Below are positions 7,685-15,363 of a DNA stretch of 53,030 bases, one piece after another. The stretch is from the NCBI GenBank assembly GCA_036378175.1, contig DASUWY010000004.1, forward strand, positions 1 through 53,030, in the 5' to 3' direction. Within the stretch, counting starts at the first letter, position 1; each line of letters opens with the position of its first letter. The notes below the pieces were generated by a model, which worked only from the letters and a program-made list of their open reading frames with translations, was not told the DNA's origin and ran no database searches. The stretch comes from Thermoleophilaceae bacterium (GTDB lineage: Bacteria; Actinomycetota; Thermoleophilia; Solirubrobacterales; Thermoleophilaceae). The position numbers and the translations under genes are program-made.

Positions 7685-8418
7685 TGGCCACAGCGGTCCT
7701 CGATATCGAGAGCCTCACCGCCGGCTACGAGGACGCCGCCGTGGTGAGGGACCTGAACGTCACGGTGGGCGAGGGCGAGGTGGTCGCGCTTCTCGGCGCG
7801 AATGGCGCCGGCAAGACCACCACGCTGCGCGCGATCTCCGGCATCGTCCACCCGATGGCGGGCCGCGTCATGCTCGCCGGCCAGGACCTCGCGGGGAGCT
7901 CGATCAGCGCACGGGCGCGGATGGGCATCGCGCACGTGCCCGAGAACCGCGGTCTGTTCTTCGGGCTGACCGTGGCCGAGCACTTCCGCCTCGGCCACCG
8001 GACCGAGCGCCTGGACGAGGACGCCGCCTACCGCCACTTCCCGGCGCTCGCCGATTTGCGCGACCGCCGCTGCGGACTGCTCTCCGGCGGGGAGCAGCAG
8101 ATGCTGGCGGTGGGACGAGCCCTGGCGCGGCATCCGAGGCTGCTCCTGCTCGACGAGCTGAGCCTCGGGCTCGCCCCGCTGATCGTGGAGCGCCTGCTGC
8201 CGGTGGTGCGCGAGTACGCGACCGAGAGCGGCTGCGGCGTCCTGCTCGTCGAGCAGCACATCCAGCTCGCGCTCAGCGTTGCGGACCGCGGCTACGTGCT
8301 CTCGCACGGGGAGCTCGTGCTGCACGATCGGGCGGACGCGCTCCGGGGTAACAGGGACCTCCTGATGGCGAGCTACTTTGGCGAGCGCGCCACGGCTGCT
8401 CTCGAAACCGACGCATAG
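7684..8418 (+). CDS. livF: Branched-chain-type ABC transporter ATP-binding protein LivF
   Basis: The 244-residue ATPase starts at ATG 7684, sharing one base with the livG stop (TGATG). Walker A is GANGAGKTT (38-46), the signature LSGGE is at 133-137 and Walker B LLLLDE is at 153-158. VEQHIQLALSVADRGYVL is the typical LivF C-terminal region. It completes a full Liv-type importer (lipoprotein, fused permease, LivG, LivF). The catabolic genes begin only 11 bases downstream, so transport and breakdown are probably on one transcript. Confidence 0.92.
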   Translation: MATAVLDIESLTAGYEDAAVVRDLNVTVGEGEVVALLGANGAGKTTTLRAISGIVHPMAGRVMLAGQDLAGSSISARARMGIAHVPENRGLFFGLTVAEHFRLGHRTERLDEDAAYRHFPALADLRDRRCGLLSGGEQQMLAVGRALARHPRLLLLDELSLGLAPLIVERLLPVVREYATESGCGVLLVEQHIQLALSVADRGYVLSHGELVLHDRADALRGNRDLLMASYFGERATAALETDA

Positions 8419-8429
8419 GATGCGACCGA

Positions 8430-9368
8430 ATGTCTGACAGTCACCCCGTTCCCTCGGAGCGTGCGCGCGAGCTCGTTCGCGGCGGCTACGACCCCCACAT
8501 CCACATCGCGCCCGACGTGGTGGACCGCCGGATCAGCGACGTGCAGCTGGCGCGGCGCTTCCTCGAGCTTGGGCTCGACGGCTTCGGCCTCAAGTCGCAC
8601 TACACCTCCACCGCGGAGCGCGCGCGGGTGGTGTCCGAGGCGGTGCCCGGCATCCATGTGATCGGGGCCATCACGCTCAACCGCGCCGTGGGCGGATTGA
8701 ATCCCACCGCGCTGGAGATCGCCGCTCGCGAGGGTGCGCGAATCGTCTGGTTCCCCACGGTGAGCTCGGAGAACGAACAGCACGAGGTGCTCGCCGCCGA
8801 TCCGAACGGCAAGGTGCCGGTGTGGGTGAAGTTCGAGCTGTCGCTCCGCGAGGCGGGCGTGGTGCCGGAACCCGTGCCGGTGGTGGACGCGGCGGGAGAG
8901 CTTGTGCCCGAGGCGCGTGCCGTGCTCGACGTGATCGCTCGACACGAGATGGTGCTGGCCACCGGTCACCTCGCGCGCGACGAGATCTTCACGCTCGTTG
9001 ACGGCGCGGTGGAGGCCGGAGTGCGGGACATCGTGGTCACCCATCCCGAGTTCCCCTCGCAGCGCATCTCGCCGGAGGACCAGGTGGCCCTGGCCGACAA
9101 GGGGGCGCTGATGGAGCGTGCGTTCACCACGCCCCACACCGGCAAGTGCTCGTGGCAGCAGATCTTCGACGCCACCCGTGCCGTGGGCGCGGAGCGGACC
9201 GTCTGGGCCACGGATCTCGGCCAGGTTTTCAACCCGCCGGTGGAGGACGGGCTCGCGCTGATGGCGGACCAGTTCCTTGGCGCCGGCTTCAGCGAGGAGG
9301 AGGTCCGGATCATGGCTGTGGAGAACACCCGGAGGCTTGCGGGCGTACCCACCGAGGTGCGCGGTTGA
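8430..9368 (+). CDS. DUF6282 family amidohydrolase-like protein
   Basis: The 312-residue protein begins with DPHIHIAPD (residues 21-29), which marks the DUF6282 family. Residues fit an amidohydrolase-type TIM barrel: His23 and His25 (HxH), Lys55 and His57 after strand 2, His180 (ATGH), His205 (VTHPEFP) and Asp262 (WATDLG). The biochemical role of the family is not established to my knowledge. Placed directly before a GalB-like hydratase and a GalC-like aldolase, it is a candidate for an earlier hydrolytic step, such as opening a pyrone lactone as LigI does. That is inference from fold and position. The ATG at 8430 lies 11 bases after livF. Confidence 0.8.
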   Translation: MSDSHPVPSERARELVRGGYDPHIHIAPDVVDRRISDVQLARRFLELGLDGFGLKSHYTSTAERARVVSEAVPGIHVIGAITLNRAVGGLNPTALEIAAREGARIVWFPTVSSENEQHEVLAADPNGKVPVWVKFELSLREAGVVPEPVPVVDAAGELVPEARAVLDVIARHEMVLATGHLARDEIFTLVDGAVEAGVRDIVVTHPEFPSQRISPEDQVALADKGALMERAFTTPHTGKCSWQQIFDATRAVGAERTVWATDLGQVFNPPVEDGLALMADQFLGAGFSEEEVRIMAVENTRRLAGVPTEVRG

Positions 9369-10078
9369 GCAAGCGAGTGCAGGTGATCGGCGCCCATTCC
9401 GCCGACTTCGTCTGGCGCGCGGGTGGCGCGGTGGCGATGGCGGTGGAGAACGGGGGAGAGGCCGAGGTGATCGCGCTCTCGTACGGCGAGCGAGGCGAGT
9501 CCGGCGAGCTCTGGAAGGAGGAGGGCCAGACGATCGAGAACGTGAAGGAGATCCGCCACGGGGAGGCCGAGCGCGCGGCCGCCTCGCTGGGCGCGAGCTT
9601 CCGCTGCCTCGATCTCGGCGATTACCCGCTGCAGATCGACTACGAGGCGCTCATGCGCATCGCTGACGCGATCCGCGAGTTCGCCCCCGACGTGCTCATC
9701 ACACACACGGACCGCGACCCGTTCAACCCCGACCATCCCGTGGCGTATGCCGCCGTCGATCGCGCGCGCAGCCTCGCGGCGGGCGCCGGCGTGTCGAGCG
9801 CGTTCCCCACGATCAAGCCGCCCGCGCTGTTCCTGTTCGAACCGCACCAGCCAGAGCTCTGCAACTTCACGCCGACCGTGTTCGTGGACATCACGCCCGT
9901 GATCGAGCGAAAGCGCGCGGCGATGGCCGAGATGAAGGCGCAGCAGTACCTGCAGACCTACTACGCCCAGCGGGCCGAGCAGCGTGGCAACCACGCGCGG
10001 CGCGCTTCCGGCAACCAGGAGGTGCGCTTCGCCGAGGCGTTCCAGCGCGTGATCCCGCAGGTGGTCACGGAGCTGTGA
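9365..10078 (+). CDS. galB: PIG-L family protein, GalB-like (4-oxalomesaconate hydratase type)
   Basis: The 237-residue product belongs to the PIG-L/LmbE metal-dependent fold, but has the GalB variant GAHSADFVWRAGG instead of AHPDDE. Likely zinc ligands are His11, Asp14 and His124 (FNPDHP). SYGERGESGELW and the region FEPHQPELCNFTPTVFVDITP also recall GalB, which hydrates 4-oxalomesaconate in gallate/protocatechuate meta-cleavage. The start is placed at TTG 9365, overlapping the previous stop (TTGA); GTG 9377 is an alternative. The next gene encodes the matching aldolase, which strengthens the assignment beyond deacetylase. Confidence 0.8.
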   Translation: MSKRVQVIGAHSADFVWRAGGAVAMAVENGGEAEVIALSYGERGESGELWKEEGQTIENVKEIRHGEAERAAASLGASFRCLDLGDYPLQIDYEALMRIADAIREFAPDVLITHTDRDPFNPDHPVAYAAVDRARSLAAGAGVSSAFPTIKPPALFLFEPHQPELCNFTPTVFVDITPVIERKRAAMAEMKAQQYLQTYYAQRAEQRGNHARRASGNQEVRFAEAFQRVIPQVVTEL

Positions 10079-10701
10079 GCGCCGCCCAGACGCTCTCCGA
10101 GCTGGCGCGCCTGGGCAGCGCGACCGTGTACGAGGCCGGCGGGCGCGGCGGCTTCGTGGACTTTCCCCTGACTCAGGTGGTCCCGGGGTCCCGCGCCGCG
10201 GGGCCCGCGCGCACCGCGATGTGCGGGCAGGACGACAACCTCATGGTGCACGCGGCGATGTCGCGCCTTCAGCCGGGCGAGGTGCTCGTGCTGACGATGC
10301 CCGACCCGGCGCCCGTGGCGCTCGTGGGCGAGCTGCTCGCCACGCAGGCTCAGGCGCGCGGCGCGGCGGCAATCCTGGTGGACGGCGCCGTTCGCGACGT
10401 GGAGGAGCTGGCCGAGATGGGCCTGCCGATCTGGGCACGCTGGGTGCGCGTGCATGGCGCGGACAAGAAGACGGTGGGGACGCTTGACGAGCCGGTGACG
10501 GTTGGTGGCGCGCTCATCCGCACGGGCGACGTGATGGTGCTCGATGCCGACGGCGCCGCCGTGGTGGAGGCCGAGCGGGTGGACGAGGTGCTCGAGGCGT
10601 CGCTCGCGCGCGAGGAGAAGGAGCGCGTGAAGCGGGCGAAGCTCGAGGCGGGGGAGCTGTCCTACGACCTCGACGGCCTTCGTGCCATCGTTGAGGGATG
10701 A
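10075..10701 (+). CDS. galC: RraA-like 4-carboxy-4-hydroxy-2-oxoadipate aldolase / oxaloacetate decarboxylase
   Basis: The 208-residue protein is of the RraA/HMG-CHA aldolase fold. It carries VGELLATQAQARGAAA and the metal/substrate segment ILVDGAVRDVEEL, where the conserved DG..RD motif is complete. In the gallate and protocatechuate 4,5-cleavage pathways this enzyme (GalC/LigK) splits the GalB product into pyruvate and oxaloacetate. GTG 10075 overlaps the galB stop by four bases, and its own stop overlaps the dioxygenase start. True RraA RNase E inhibitors are shorter (about 160 residues) and are not expected next to GalB. Confidence 0.83.
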   Translation: MSAAQTLSELARLGSATVYEAGGRGGFVDFPLTQVVPGSRAAGPARTAMCGQDDNLMVHAAMSRLQPGEVLVLTMPDPAPVALVGELLATQAQARGAAAILVDGAVRDVEELAEMGLPIWARWVRVHGADKKTVGTLDEPVTVGGALIRTGDVMVLDADGAAVVEAERVDEVLEASLAREEKERVKRAKLEAGELSYDLDGLRAIVEG

Positions 10702-11654
10702 CGGACCTCGCGCATCTGGGCCCAGTCGAGATCCTCACCCCCAAGGGTGAGGAGAGCCTGCACTTCTTCGTCGACGTCATGGGGATGGAGATCGAGGCGC
10801 AGGAGGGGCAGTCGTATTACCTGCGCGGGTGGGGCGATTACCAGCGCTGGTCGACCAAGCTCACCGAGTCGTCCACGTCGGGCATGGCGTGCCTGGGGCT
10901 CCGGGCGTGGGATCCGGATGCCCTGGAGCGGCTCGTCTCCCGCGTCGAGGCGAGTGGACTCGGCGAGGGCTGGACCGAGGGCGACCTCGGCCGCGGTCCC
11001 TCGTACCGCTTCCGCGACCCGGACGGCCACGTGTTCGAGCTCTACTACGAGGTGGAGCGCTACGACCCGCCGGAGCACCTTCGGCCCGCGCATAAGAACG
11101 TGCCCGGCCGCTACACGGGCCGCGGCTGCGCGGTGAAGCGCCTCGACCACATCAACATCCTCGCGGCCGACGTGCGTGCCAACCGCGAGTTCTGCGTGGA
11201 CACCCTCGGCTACCGCTTGTACGAGCGCATCGAGCTCGACGACGGCACCGAGACGGGCGCCTGGATGAGCGCTTCCATCGCCGCTCACGAGCTCATCTAC
11301 ACGGCGGACGCGTACGGCGCCCACGGCCGCCTTCACCACGTGGCGTTCTGGGTGGACACCCGCGAGGAGTGCCTGCGCGCGGCGGACATCTGGCTGGAGA
11401 ACGACGTCTACATCGAGGCCGCTCCCTCCAAGCACACGATCGCCCAGGGCATGTTCCTGTACGGCTACGAGCCGGGCGGGAACAGGGTGGAGGTGACGAG
11501 CGGTGGCCGCCTCGTGTACGCGCCCGACGAGCCGGTGGTGGTGTGGACGGAGGCCGAGCGCGCCAAGGGCCAGGCGTGGGGCGTGAAGACGATCGACGCA
11601 TTCCACACCTACGGCACACCGCCGGTGGAAGAGGCGGTGGGGCAGCGCTCGTGA
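10698..11654 (+). CDS. Type I extradiol (catechol 2,3-dioxygenase-like) ring-cleavage dioxygenase, VOC fold
   Basis: The 318-residue protein has two vicinal-oxygen-chelate modules. Iron(II) ligands are visible in the second: His151 (LDHINIL), His214 (LHHVAFW) and Glu265 (NRVEV), at almost the positions seen in XylE. The first module (residues 1-130) is structural and retains YRFRDPDGHVFELYYEVE. It should cleave a catechol-type ring next to the hydroxyl pair. Its place after GalB and GalC suggests it opens the ring whose product they finish. Canonical gallate and protocatechuate 4,5-dioxygenases belong to the unrelated LigB fold, so this pairing is unusual. The ATGA start overlaps galC. Confidence 0.88.
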   Translation: MTDLAHLGPVEILTPKGEESLHFFVDVMGMEIEAQEGQSYYLRGWGDYQRWSTKLTESSTSGMACLGLRAWDPDALERLVSRVEASGLGEGWTEGDLGRGPSYRFRDPDGHVFELYYEVERYDPPEHLRPAHKNVPGRYTGRGCAVKRLDHINILAADVRANREFCVDTLGYRLYERIELDDGTETGAWMSASIAAHELIYTADAYGAHGRLHHVAFWVDTREECLRAADIWLENDVYIEAAPSKHTIAQGMFLYGYEPGGNRVEVTSGGRLVYAPDEPVVVWTEAERAKGQAWGVKTIDAFHTYGTPPVEEAVGQRS

Positions 11655-11998
11655 AGCCGGTGGTGGTGCGGCCGGGCGAGGGGCACCGGCTCGGCAACGT
11701 GGAATTCCTCGCCCGCACGGCGGACACCCCGCGCTTCAACTTCGGGATCATCGAGATCGTGGCGGGGCGCGAGCTGGAGGCGCACGTGCACCGCGAGGAG
11801 GACGACGCCTTCTACATCATCGAGGGCGAGCTCACGTTCTTCTTCGGCGACGAGGAGGTGGTCGCTCCGCCCGGCACGTTCGTCTTGGTGCCGCCCGGTG
11901 TGGAGCACGGATTCCGCAACCACGGCGACGTGCCCGTCCGGATGTTCAACATCCACGCGCCGGCAGGATTCGACCGGCGCATCGGGCTGCCCGACTAG
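11651..11998 (+). CDS. Small single-domain cupin protein
   Basis: The 115-residue cupin starts at GTG 11651 in the GTGA overlap with the dioxygenase. Motif 1 (AHVHREEDDAFYIIEGE, His45 and His47) and motif 2 (PPGVEHGFRNHG, His86) are intact, so a metal is probably bound. Members act as isomerases, dioxygenases or ligand sensors, and sequence alone does not choose between them. As the last gene of the operon it could tautomerise or isomerise a ring-cleavage product, since no separate tautomerase is visible. It faces the convergent GNAT gene, with stops overlapping at 11995-11998. Confidence 0.8.
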   Translation: MKPVVVRPGEGHRLGNVEFLARTADTPRFNFGIIEIVAGRELEAHVHREEDDAFYIIEGELTFFFGDEEVVAPPGTFVLVPPGVEHGFRNHGDVPVRMFNIHAPAGFDRRIGLPD

Positions 11999-12444
11999 AG
12001 CTGCTTGCGCATGTACACGCGCGCGAGGCCAAGCCGCACGCGCCTGGCGTACTCCACGTAGCCGATCTTCGTGTAGAGCGCCTGGTTCTCGGTCATCTCC
12101 TCGTTCGTGTAGAGGTAGATCGAGTCGTAGCCCGCGGAGCGAGCCTCGTGCTCGGCATGTTCGAGCAGCGCGCGGCCTATGCCGGTGCCCTGCTTGCCGG
12201 GGTGCACAGCCACGTTGTCGATGAGGAAGCCGTGGTCGGTGGGGCCGACGACGATGAGACCGGCGATCCCGTCGTCGTCCTCCGCGACGGTCACCTGCCT
12301 CTCCTCGATCACATCGCGGTAGTCCTTCGTCATCGGCCCCGGCTCGCGCCCGATGCGCTCGACGTAATGCACGTACGCGTCGTGGACCAGCGCGGCGAGC
12401 GCATCTGCATCCTGAGGAGCGGCTGGGCGTAGCGTGACCGGCAC
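11995..12444 (-). CDS. GNAT family N-acetyltransferase
   Basis: The protein has the GNAT layout: N-terminal VTLRPAAPQDADALAALV, acetyl-CoA-binding motif A VAVHPGKQGTGIGRALLEHAE and C-terminal ENQALYTKIGYVE. I start it at GTG 12444 (149 residues). The longer frame begins at a TTG inside the hairpin at 12463-12497 and adds only a proline/arginine-rich stretch. It transfers an acetyl group from acetyl-CoA to an unidentified amine. It is not part of the catabolic operon it faces. Confidence 0.85.
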   Translation of the reverse strand: MPVTLRPAAPQDADALAALVHDAYVHYVERIGREPGPMTKDYRDVIEERQVTVAEDDDGIAGLIVVGPTDHGFLIDNVAVHPGKQGTGIGRALLEHAEHEARSAGYDSIYLYTNEEMTENQALYTKIGYVEYARRVRLGLARVYMRKQL

Positions 12445-12462
12445 GAATCCGACCCTACCCGT

Positions 12463-12497
12463 CCGGAGTTTTGGGGGCAGGACGCCCAAAACTCCGG
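12463..12497. repeat. Perfect 13-base inverted repeat (hairpin 1)
   Basis: CCGGAGTTTTGGG (12463-12475) is perfectly complementary to CCCAAAACTCCGG (12485-12497), with a nine-base loop GGCAGGACG. It lies upstream of the GNAT gene on the minus strand and 22 bases before a second hairpin whose loop also contains CAGGA. No T-run follows in either direction beyond the stem itself. It may be a bidirectional terminator, a small dispersed palindromic repeat or an RNA element. Confidence 0.7.
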
Positions 12498-12519
12498 ATT
12501 GCTGACGGCAGACACCTAA

Positions 12520-12562
12520 CGGTGTGGACTTCTAGGGCCAGGAGCCCTAAAAAACCACACCG
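12520..12562. repeat. Two-tier inverted repeat (hairpin 2) ending at the lipoprotein start codon
   Basis: Outer arms CGGTGTGG (12520-12527) and CCACACCG (12555-12562) enclose inner arms TAGGGC (12533-12538) and GCCCTA (12544-12549), with loop CAGGA. The last base of the outer stem is the first base of the GTG start of the lipoprotein gene. No Shine-Dalgarno sequence lies in between. If the region is transcribed, the stem would sit against the start codon. Confidence 0.65.
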
Positions 12563-12828
12563 TGCCCTCCCTCCACCGCTCGAGCCGCCCCTTATTGCTG
12601 CTGTTGCTGTCGGCCCTCGTCGCGGGCTGCGGAGGTCACCACCATCAGGAAACGGCCAGCGACGTGGCGGAGCGCCTGATGCACACGAAGGCGGGTCCGC
12701 TTGCCAACCCCGCCAGCGTCTCCTGCCCCCGCGCTAACGCGAAGTGGTGGCGGTGTGAGGTGACGCAGAAGAGCCACCCGGACTCGCTCGGCACCTCCAC
12801 GGCAGAGGTGGAAGTCCGCGCGCGCTAG
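12562..12828 (+). CDS. Small hypothetical lipoprotein
   Basis: The 88-residue protein has a short basic N-terminus, a run of leucines (residues 11-16) and a lipobox Leu-Val-Ala-Gly-Cys with Cys23. After export and lipidation about 65 residues remain. The mature part contains a His cluster (GGHHHQ) and two Cys (SCPRANAKWWRCEVTQ) that could form a disulphide. I recognise no family. The GTG start has no clear ribosome-binding site and abuts hairpin 2, so a leaderless or structured start is possible. Its TAG stop lies in a CTAG shared with the convergent ligase gene. Confidence 0.6.
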   Translation: MPSLHRSSRPLLLLLLSALVAGCGGHHHQETASDVAERLMHTKAGPLANPASVSCPRANAKWWRCEVTQKSHPDSLGTSTAEVEVRAR

Positions 12829-14795
12829 GCCGGCGCACGCGTTCCCGCGTACGCCACGAAAGCCTCGATCGAGCTCGGGTCCGAGAGCGCGTCCAGCCGC
12901 ACCACGTCGTCGCGGTCCGCGCCCTGCAGGATCCGCTTCACCGGCAGCTCCAGCTTCTTACCGGTCAACGTCCGCGGAATCGACGACACCGCCTCGATCG
13001 TGTCCGGCACGTGCCGCGGCGACAGAGCCGACCGCAACGAGCGCGCGATCGACCCGCGCAGCTCGTCGTCCAGCTCAACCCCCTCCCTCAGCTGCACGAA
13101 CAGCACGAGCTCGCCGGCGCCGCCCTCCCGGTCCTCGAGGTGAACGATCAGCGAATCGAGAATCTCCGGGATGTCCTCGATCACGGCGTACAGCTCACCC
13201 GTGCCGAGCCGCACGCCGCCGCGGTTCAACGTTGCATCCGAGCGGCCGGTAATCACGCACGACCCGCGCTCGGTGAACATGATCCAGTCGCCCTGGCGCC
13301 ACATGCCGGGGTACATGTCGAAGTACGTGCCGCGATAGCGCTCGTCGCCCGGGTCGTTCCAGAAGCCCACAGGCATCGACGGCATCGGCTTGCGGATGAC
13401 CATCTCGCCCAGCTCGCCGACCACAGGATTGCCGTTCACGTCCAAGGCCGCGGCGTCCACGCCGAGCAAGCACCCCGTCATCTCGCCCGCATACACCGGC
13501 TGCAGCGGCATGCCGGCCACGTACCCGCTGCACACGTCGGTGCCGCCGCTGCCCACGTTCAGCATGGCGTCGCGCGTCACGCTCTCGTAGATCCAGGCGA
13601 ACCCCTCGGTGGGCATGGGGGAGCCCGCCACCTCGATCTGCTTCACGCGCGACAGGTCGAACTCGCGCAGCGGCTCGATCCCCTGCTTGCGGCATGACAT
13701 CGCATACGCGGGCGCCATCCCGATGATCGTGGCCTGCTCGGCCTCGATGATCCGCCACTGCTCACGCAGGTCCGGGTAGAGCGGATTGCCGTCGATCATC
13801 ACGACGGACGAGCGGCACAGCAGGCCGGACATCAGCGCGTTCCAGATCATCCACGCGGTGGTGCTGAACCAGAAGATGCGGTCATCCGGCCCCATGTCCC
13901 AGGACAGGCCGAGGTTCTTCAGGTGCTCGATCAGGATGCCGCCGTGGCAGTGCACGATCGCCTTGGGCAGCCCGGTGGTGCCGGACGAGAACAGCACGTA
14001 CAGCGGGTGCGAGAACGGCACCGCCTCGAACTCCAACGGGCCCGCCTCGGACACCAGCGAGTCCCACGGCAGCGCGTCCGGCAGCGAGCCCTCGCCGTAC
14101 GGCACCTCCACCACGTGCTCGAGCGAAGGAAGCTGCGAGCGCACCTCCGCCACCTCGGAGCGCCGGTCCACCGGCTTGTCGCCGTACCTGTAGCCCGCGA
14201 TCGCGAGCAGCACCTTCGGCTCGATCTGACCGAAGCGCGACACCACGCTGCGCGCGCCGAACTCCGGCGCGCAGCTCGCCCACACGGCGCCGAGGCTCGT
14301 GGTGGCGAGCATGGCGGCGAGCGTCTCGGGGATGTTCGGCAGGTACGCCACCACCCGGTCGCCGCGCTGCACCCCGAGGCGAACGAGCCCCGCGCGGACG
14401 CGCGCGACCATGTCACGCAGCTCGCCGAAGGTCACCTCGCGGCGGCCGCGCGTCTGCGAGTGCGACACGAGCGCCACCCGATCCGTGTCCTCATCGAGCC
14501 CGAGCATGTGCTCGGCGTAGTTGAGGGTCGCGCCGGGAAACCACTCGGCGCCGGGCATCTCCTGCGACCCGAGCACGCGCGAGGGCGGCGTATGGGCCCG
14601 GATCGAGAAGAAGTCCCAGACCGAGCCCCAGAAGCCCTCGAGGTCGTCCACCGACCAGCGCCGGAGGTCCTCGTACTCGGCGAAGTCGCGGCCGCGCTCA
14701 TCCCGCAGGAAGTCCATGTAGCGGCCCAGCACCGTGGTGGTACGGGCGTCGGCCGGAGGAGTCCACAGCACGTCGCCCTGTCGCGGCGTCCCCAT
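12825..14795 (-). CDS. Acetoacetate-CoA ligase (acetoacetyl-CoA synthetase)
   Basis: The 656-residue length and motifs match acetoacetyl-CoA synthetases of the ANL superfamily. The N-terminal domain includes WFPGATLNYAEHML, the P-loop region is SSGTTGLPKAIVHCHGG, the adenylate-binding core includes GSGGTDVCSGYV, and the C-terminal catalytic lysine region is PRTLTGKKLELPVKRIL. It activates acetoacetate with ATP and CoA in the cytoplasm, allowing ketone-body or leucine/tyrosine breakdown products to enter the acetyl-CoA pool. It lies 11 bases downstream of an Lrp-type regulator on the same strand and is probably its operon partner. Confidence 0.92.
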   Translation of the reverse strand: MGTPRQGDVLWTPPADARTTTVLGRYMDFLRDERGRDFAEYEDLRRWSVDDLEGFWGSVWDFFSIRAHTPPSRVLGSQEMPGAEWFPGATLNYAEHMLGLDEDTDRVALVSHSQTRGRREVTFGELRDMVARVRAGLVRLGVQRGDRVVAYLPNIPETLAAMLATTSLGAVWASCAPEFGARSVVSRFGQIEPKVLLAIAGYRYGDKPVDRRSEVAEVRSQLPSLEHVVEVPYGEGSLPDALPWDSLVSEAGPLEFEAVPFSHPLYVLFSSGTTGLPKAIVHCHGGILIEHLKNLGLSWDMGPDDRIFWFSTTAWMIWNALMSGLLCRSSVVMIDGNPLYPDLREQWRIIEAEQATIIGMAPAYAMSCRKQGIEPLREFDLSRVKQIEVAGSPMPTEGFAWIYESVTRDAMLNVGSGGTDVCSGYVAGMPLQPVYAGEMTGCLLGVDAAALDVNGNPVVGELGEMVIRKPMPSMPVGFWNDPGDERYRGTYFDMYPGMWRQGDWIMFTERGSCVITGRSDATLNRGGVRLGTGELYAVIEDIPEILDSLIVHLEDREGGAGELVLFVQLREGVELDDELRGSIARSLRSALSPRHVPDTIEAVSSIPRTLTGKKLELPVKRILQGADRDDVVRLDALSDPSSIEAFVAYAGTRAPA

Positions 14796-14806
14796 TATCA
14801 GGAAGG

Positions 14807-15271
14807 CTAACTCAGCTCGGCGGAGCGGTCCAGGATCGTGGACAGCACGAGCATCGTGCGTGTGCGAACCACGTTGGGATCTCGGCGCACGCGCTCCACG
14901 ATCTCCTCGAGATGGGCGACGCTGTCCACGCGCAGCCGGAGCAGCACGTCGGGCTCGCCGGAGACGGTGAACGCGGTCACCACCTCGTCCAGGTGCTCGA
15001 ACGACGGTCGGATGTCGGCCGGCGAGGTGCGGTCCGCGCAGTACACCTCCATCACCACCTCGATCGCGTCTCCCAGCATCGAGGTGTCGATGCGCGCGGT
15101 GTAGCCCGCGATCACGCCGTCGCGCTCGAGTCGCTCCACGCGCCGCTTCACCGCGGCCACCGACAGCGACACGTGAGTGCCGATGTCCGCGAGCGTGCGC
15201 CGCGAATTCTCGCGCAGCAGCGCAAGGATTTTGCGATCAACGTCGTCCAGAGGGCGCATTTGTTGCGTCAC
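14807..15271 (-). CDS. Lrp/AsnC family transcriptional regulator
   Basis: The 154-residue protein has the Lrp layout: a helix-turn-helix at about residues 8-55 (DDVDRKILALLRENSRRTLADIG, then VSLSVAAVKRRVERLERDG) and a C-terminal RAM effector domain from about residue 70. GTG 15271 is the long start. ATG at residue 5 (15259) is also plausible, because the predicted -10 box ends only four bases before the GTG and no Shine-Dalgarno is visible. It is transcribed divergently from the ammonia-lyase with overlapping -35 boxes. It probably senses an amino acid and controls the lyase, itself and the ligase gene. Confidence 0.9.
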   Translation of the reverse strand: MTQQMRPLDDVDRKILALLRENSRRTLADIGTHVSLSVAAVKRRVERLERDGVIAGYTARIDTSMLGDAIEVVMEVYCADRTSPADIRPSFEHLDEVVTAFTVSGEPDVLLRLRVDSVAHLEEIVERVRRDPNVVRTRTMLVLSTILDRSAELS

Positions 15272-15274
15272 GGA

Positions 15275-15323
15275 GGCTAAATGTTGCCCCCAGGTTGTGT
15301 CAACGGGGTCCCTTTCCTAATTT
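15275..15323. promoter_or_regulatory. Overlapping divergent promoters of lrp and the ammonia-lyase gene
   Basis: On the plus strand TTGTGT (15295-15300), a 17-base spacer and TAATTT (15318-15323) point to the lyase gene. On the minus strand TTGACA (15303-15298), a 17-base spacer and TTAGCC (15280-15275) point to the lrp gene. The two -35 boxes overlap, so one bound regulator could control both directions. The boxes are seen in the sequence; use by the housekeeping sigma factor is inferred. Confidence 0.55.
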
Positions 15324-15363
15324 CAGGCGCGAGGGGAAGTCGAAACGAGGGAGAGGTAGCGCG

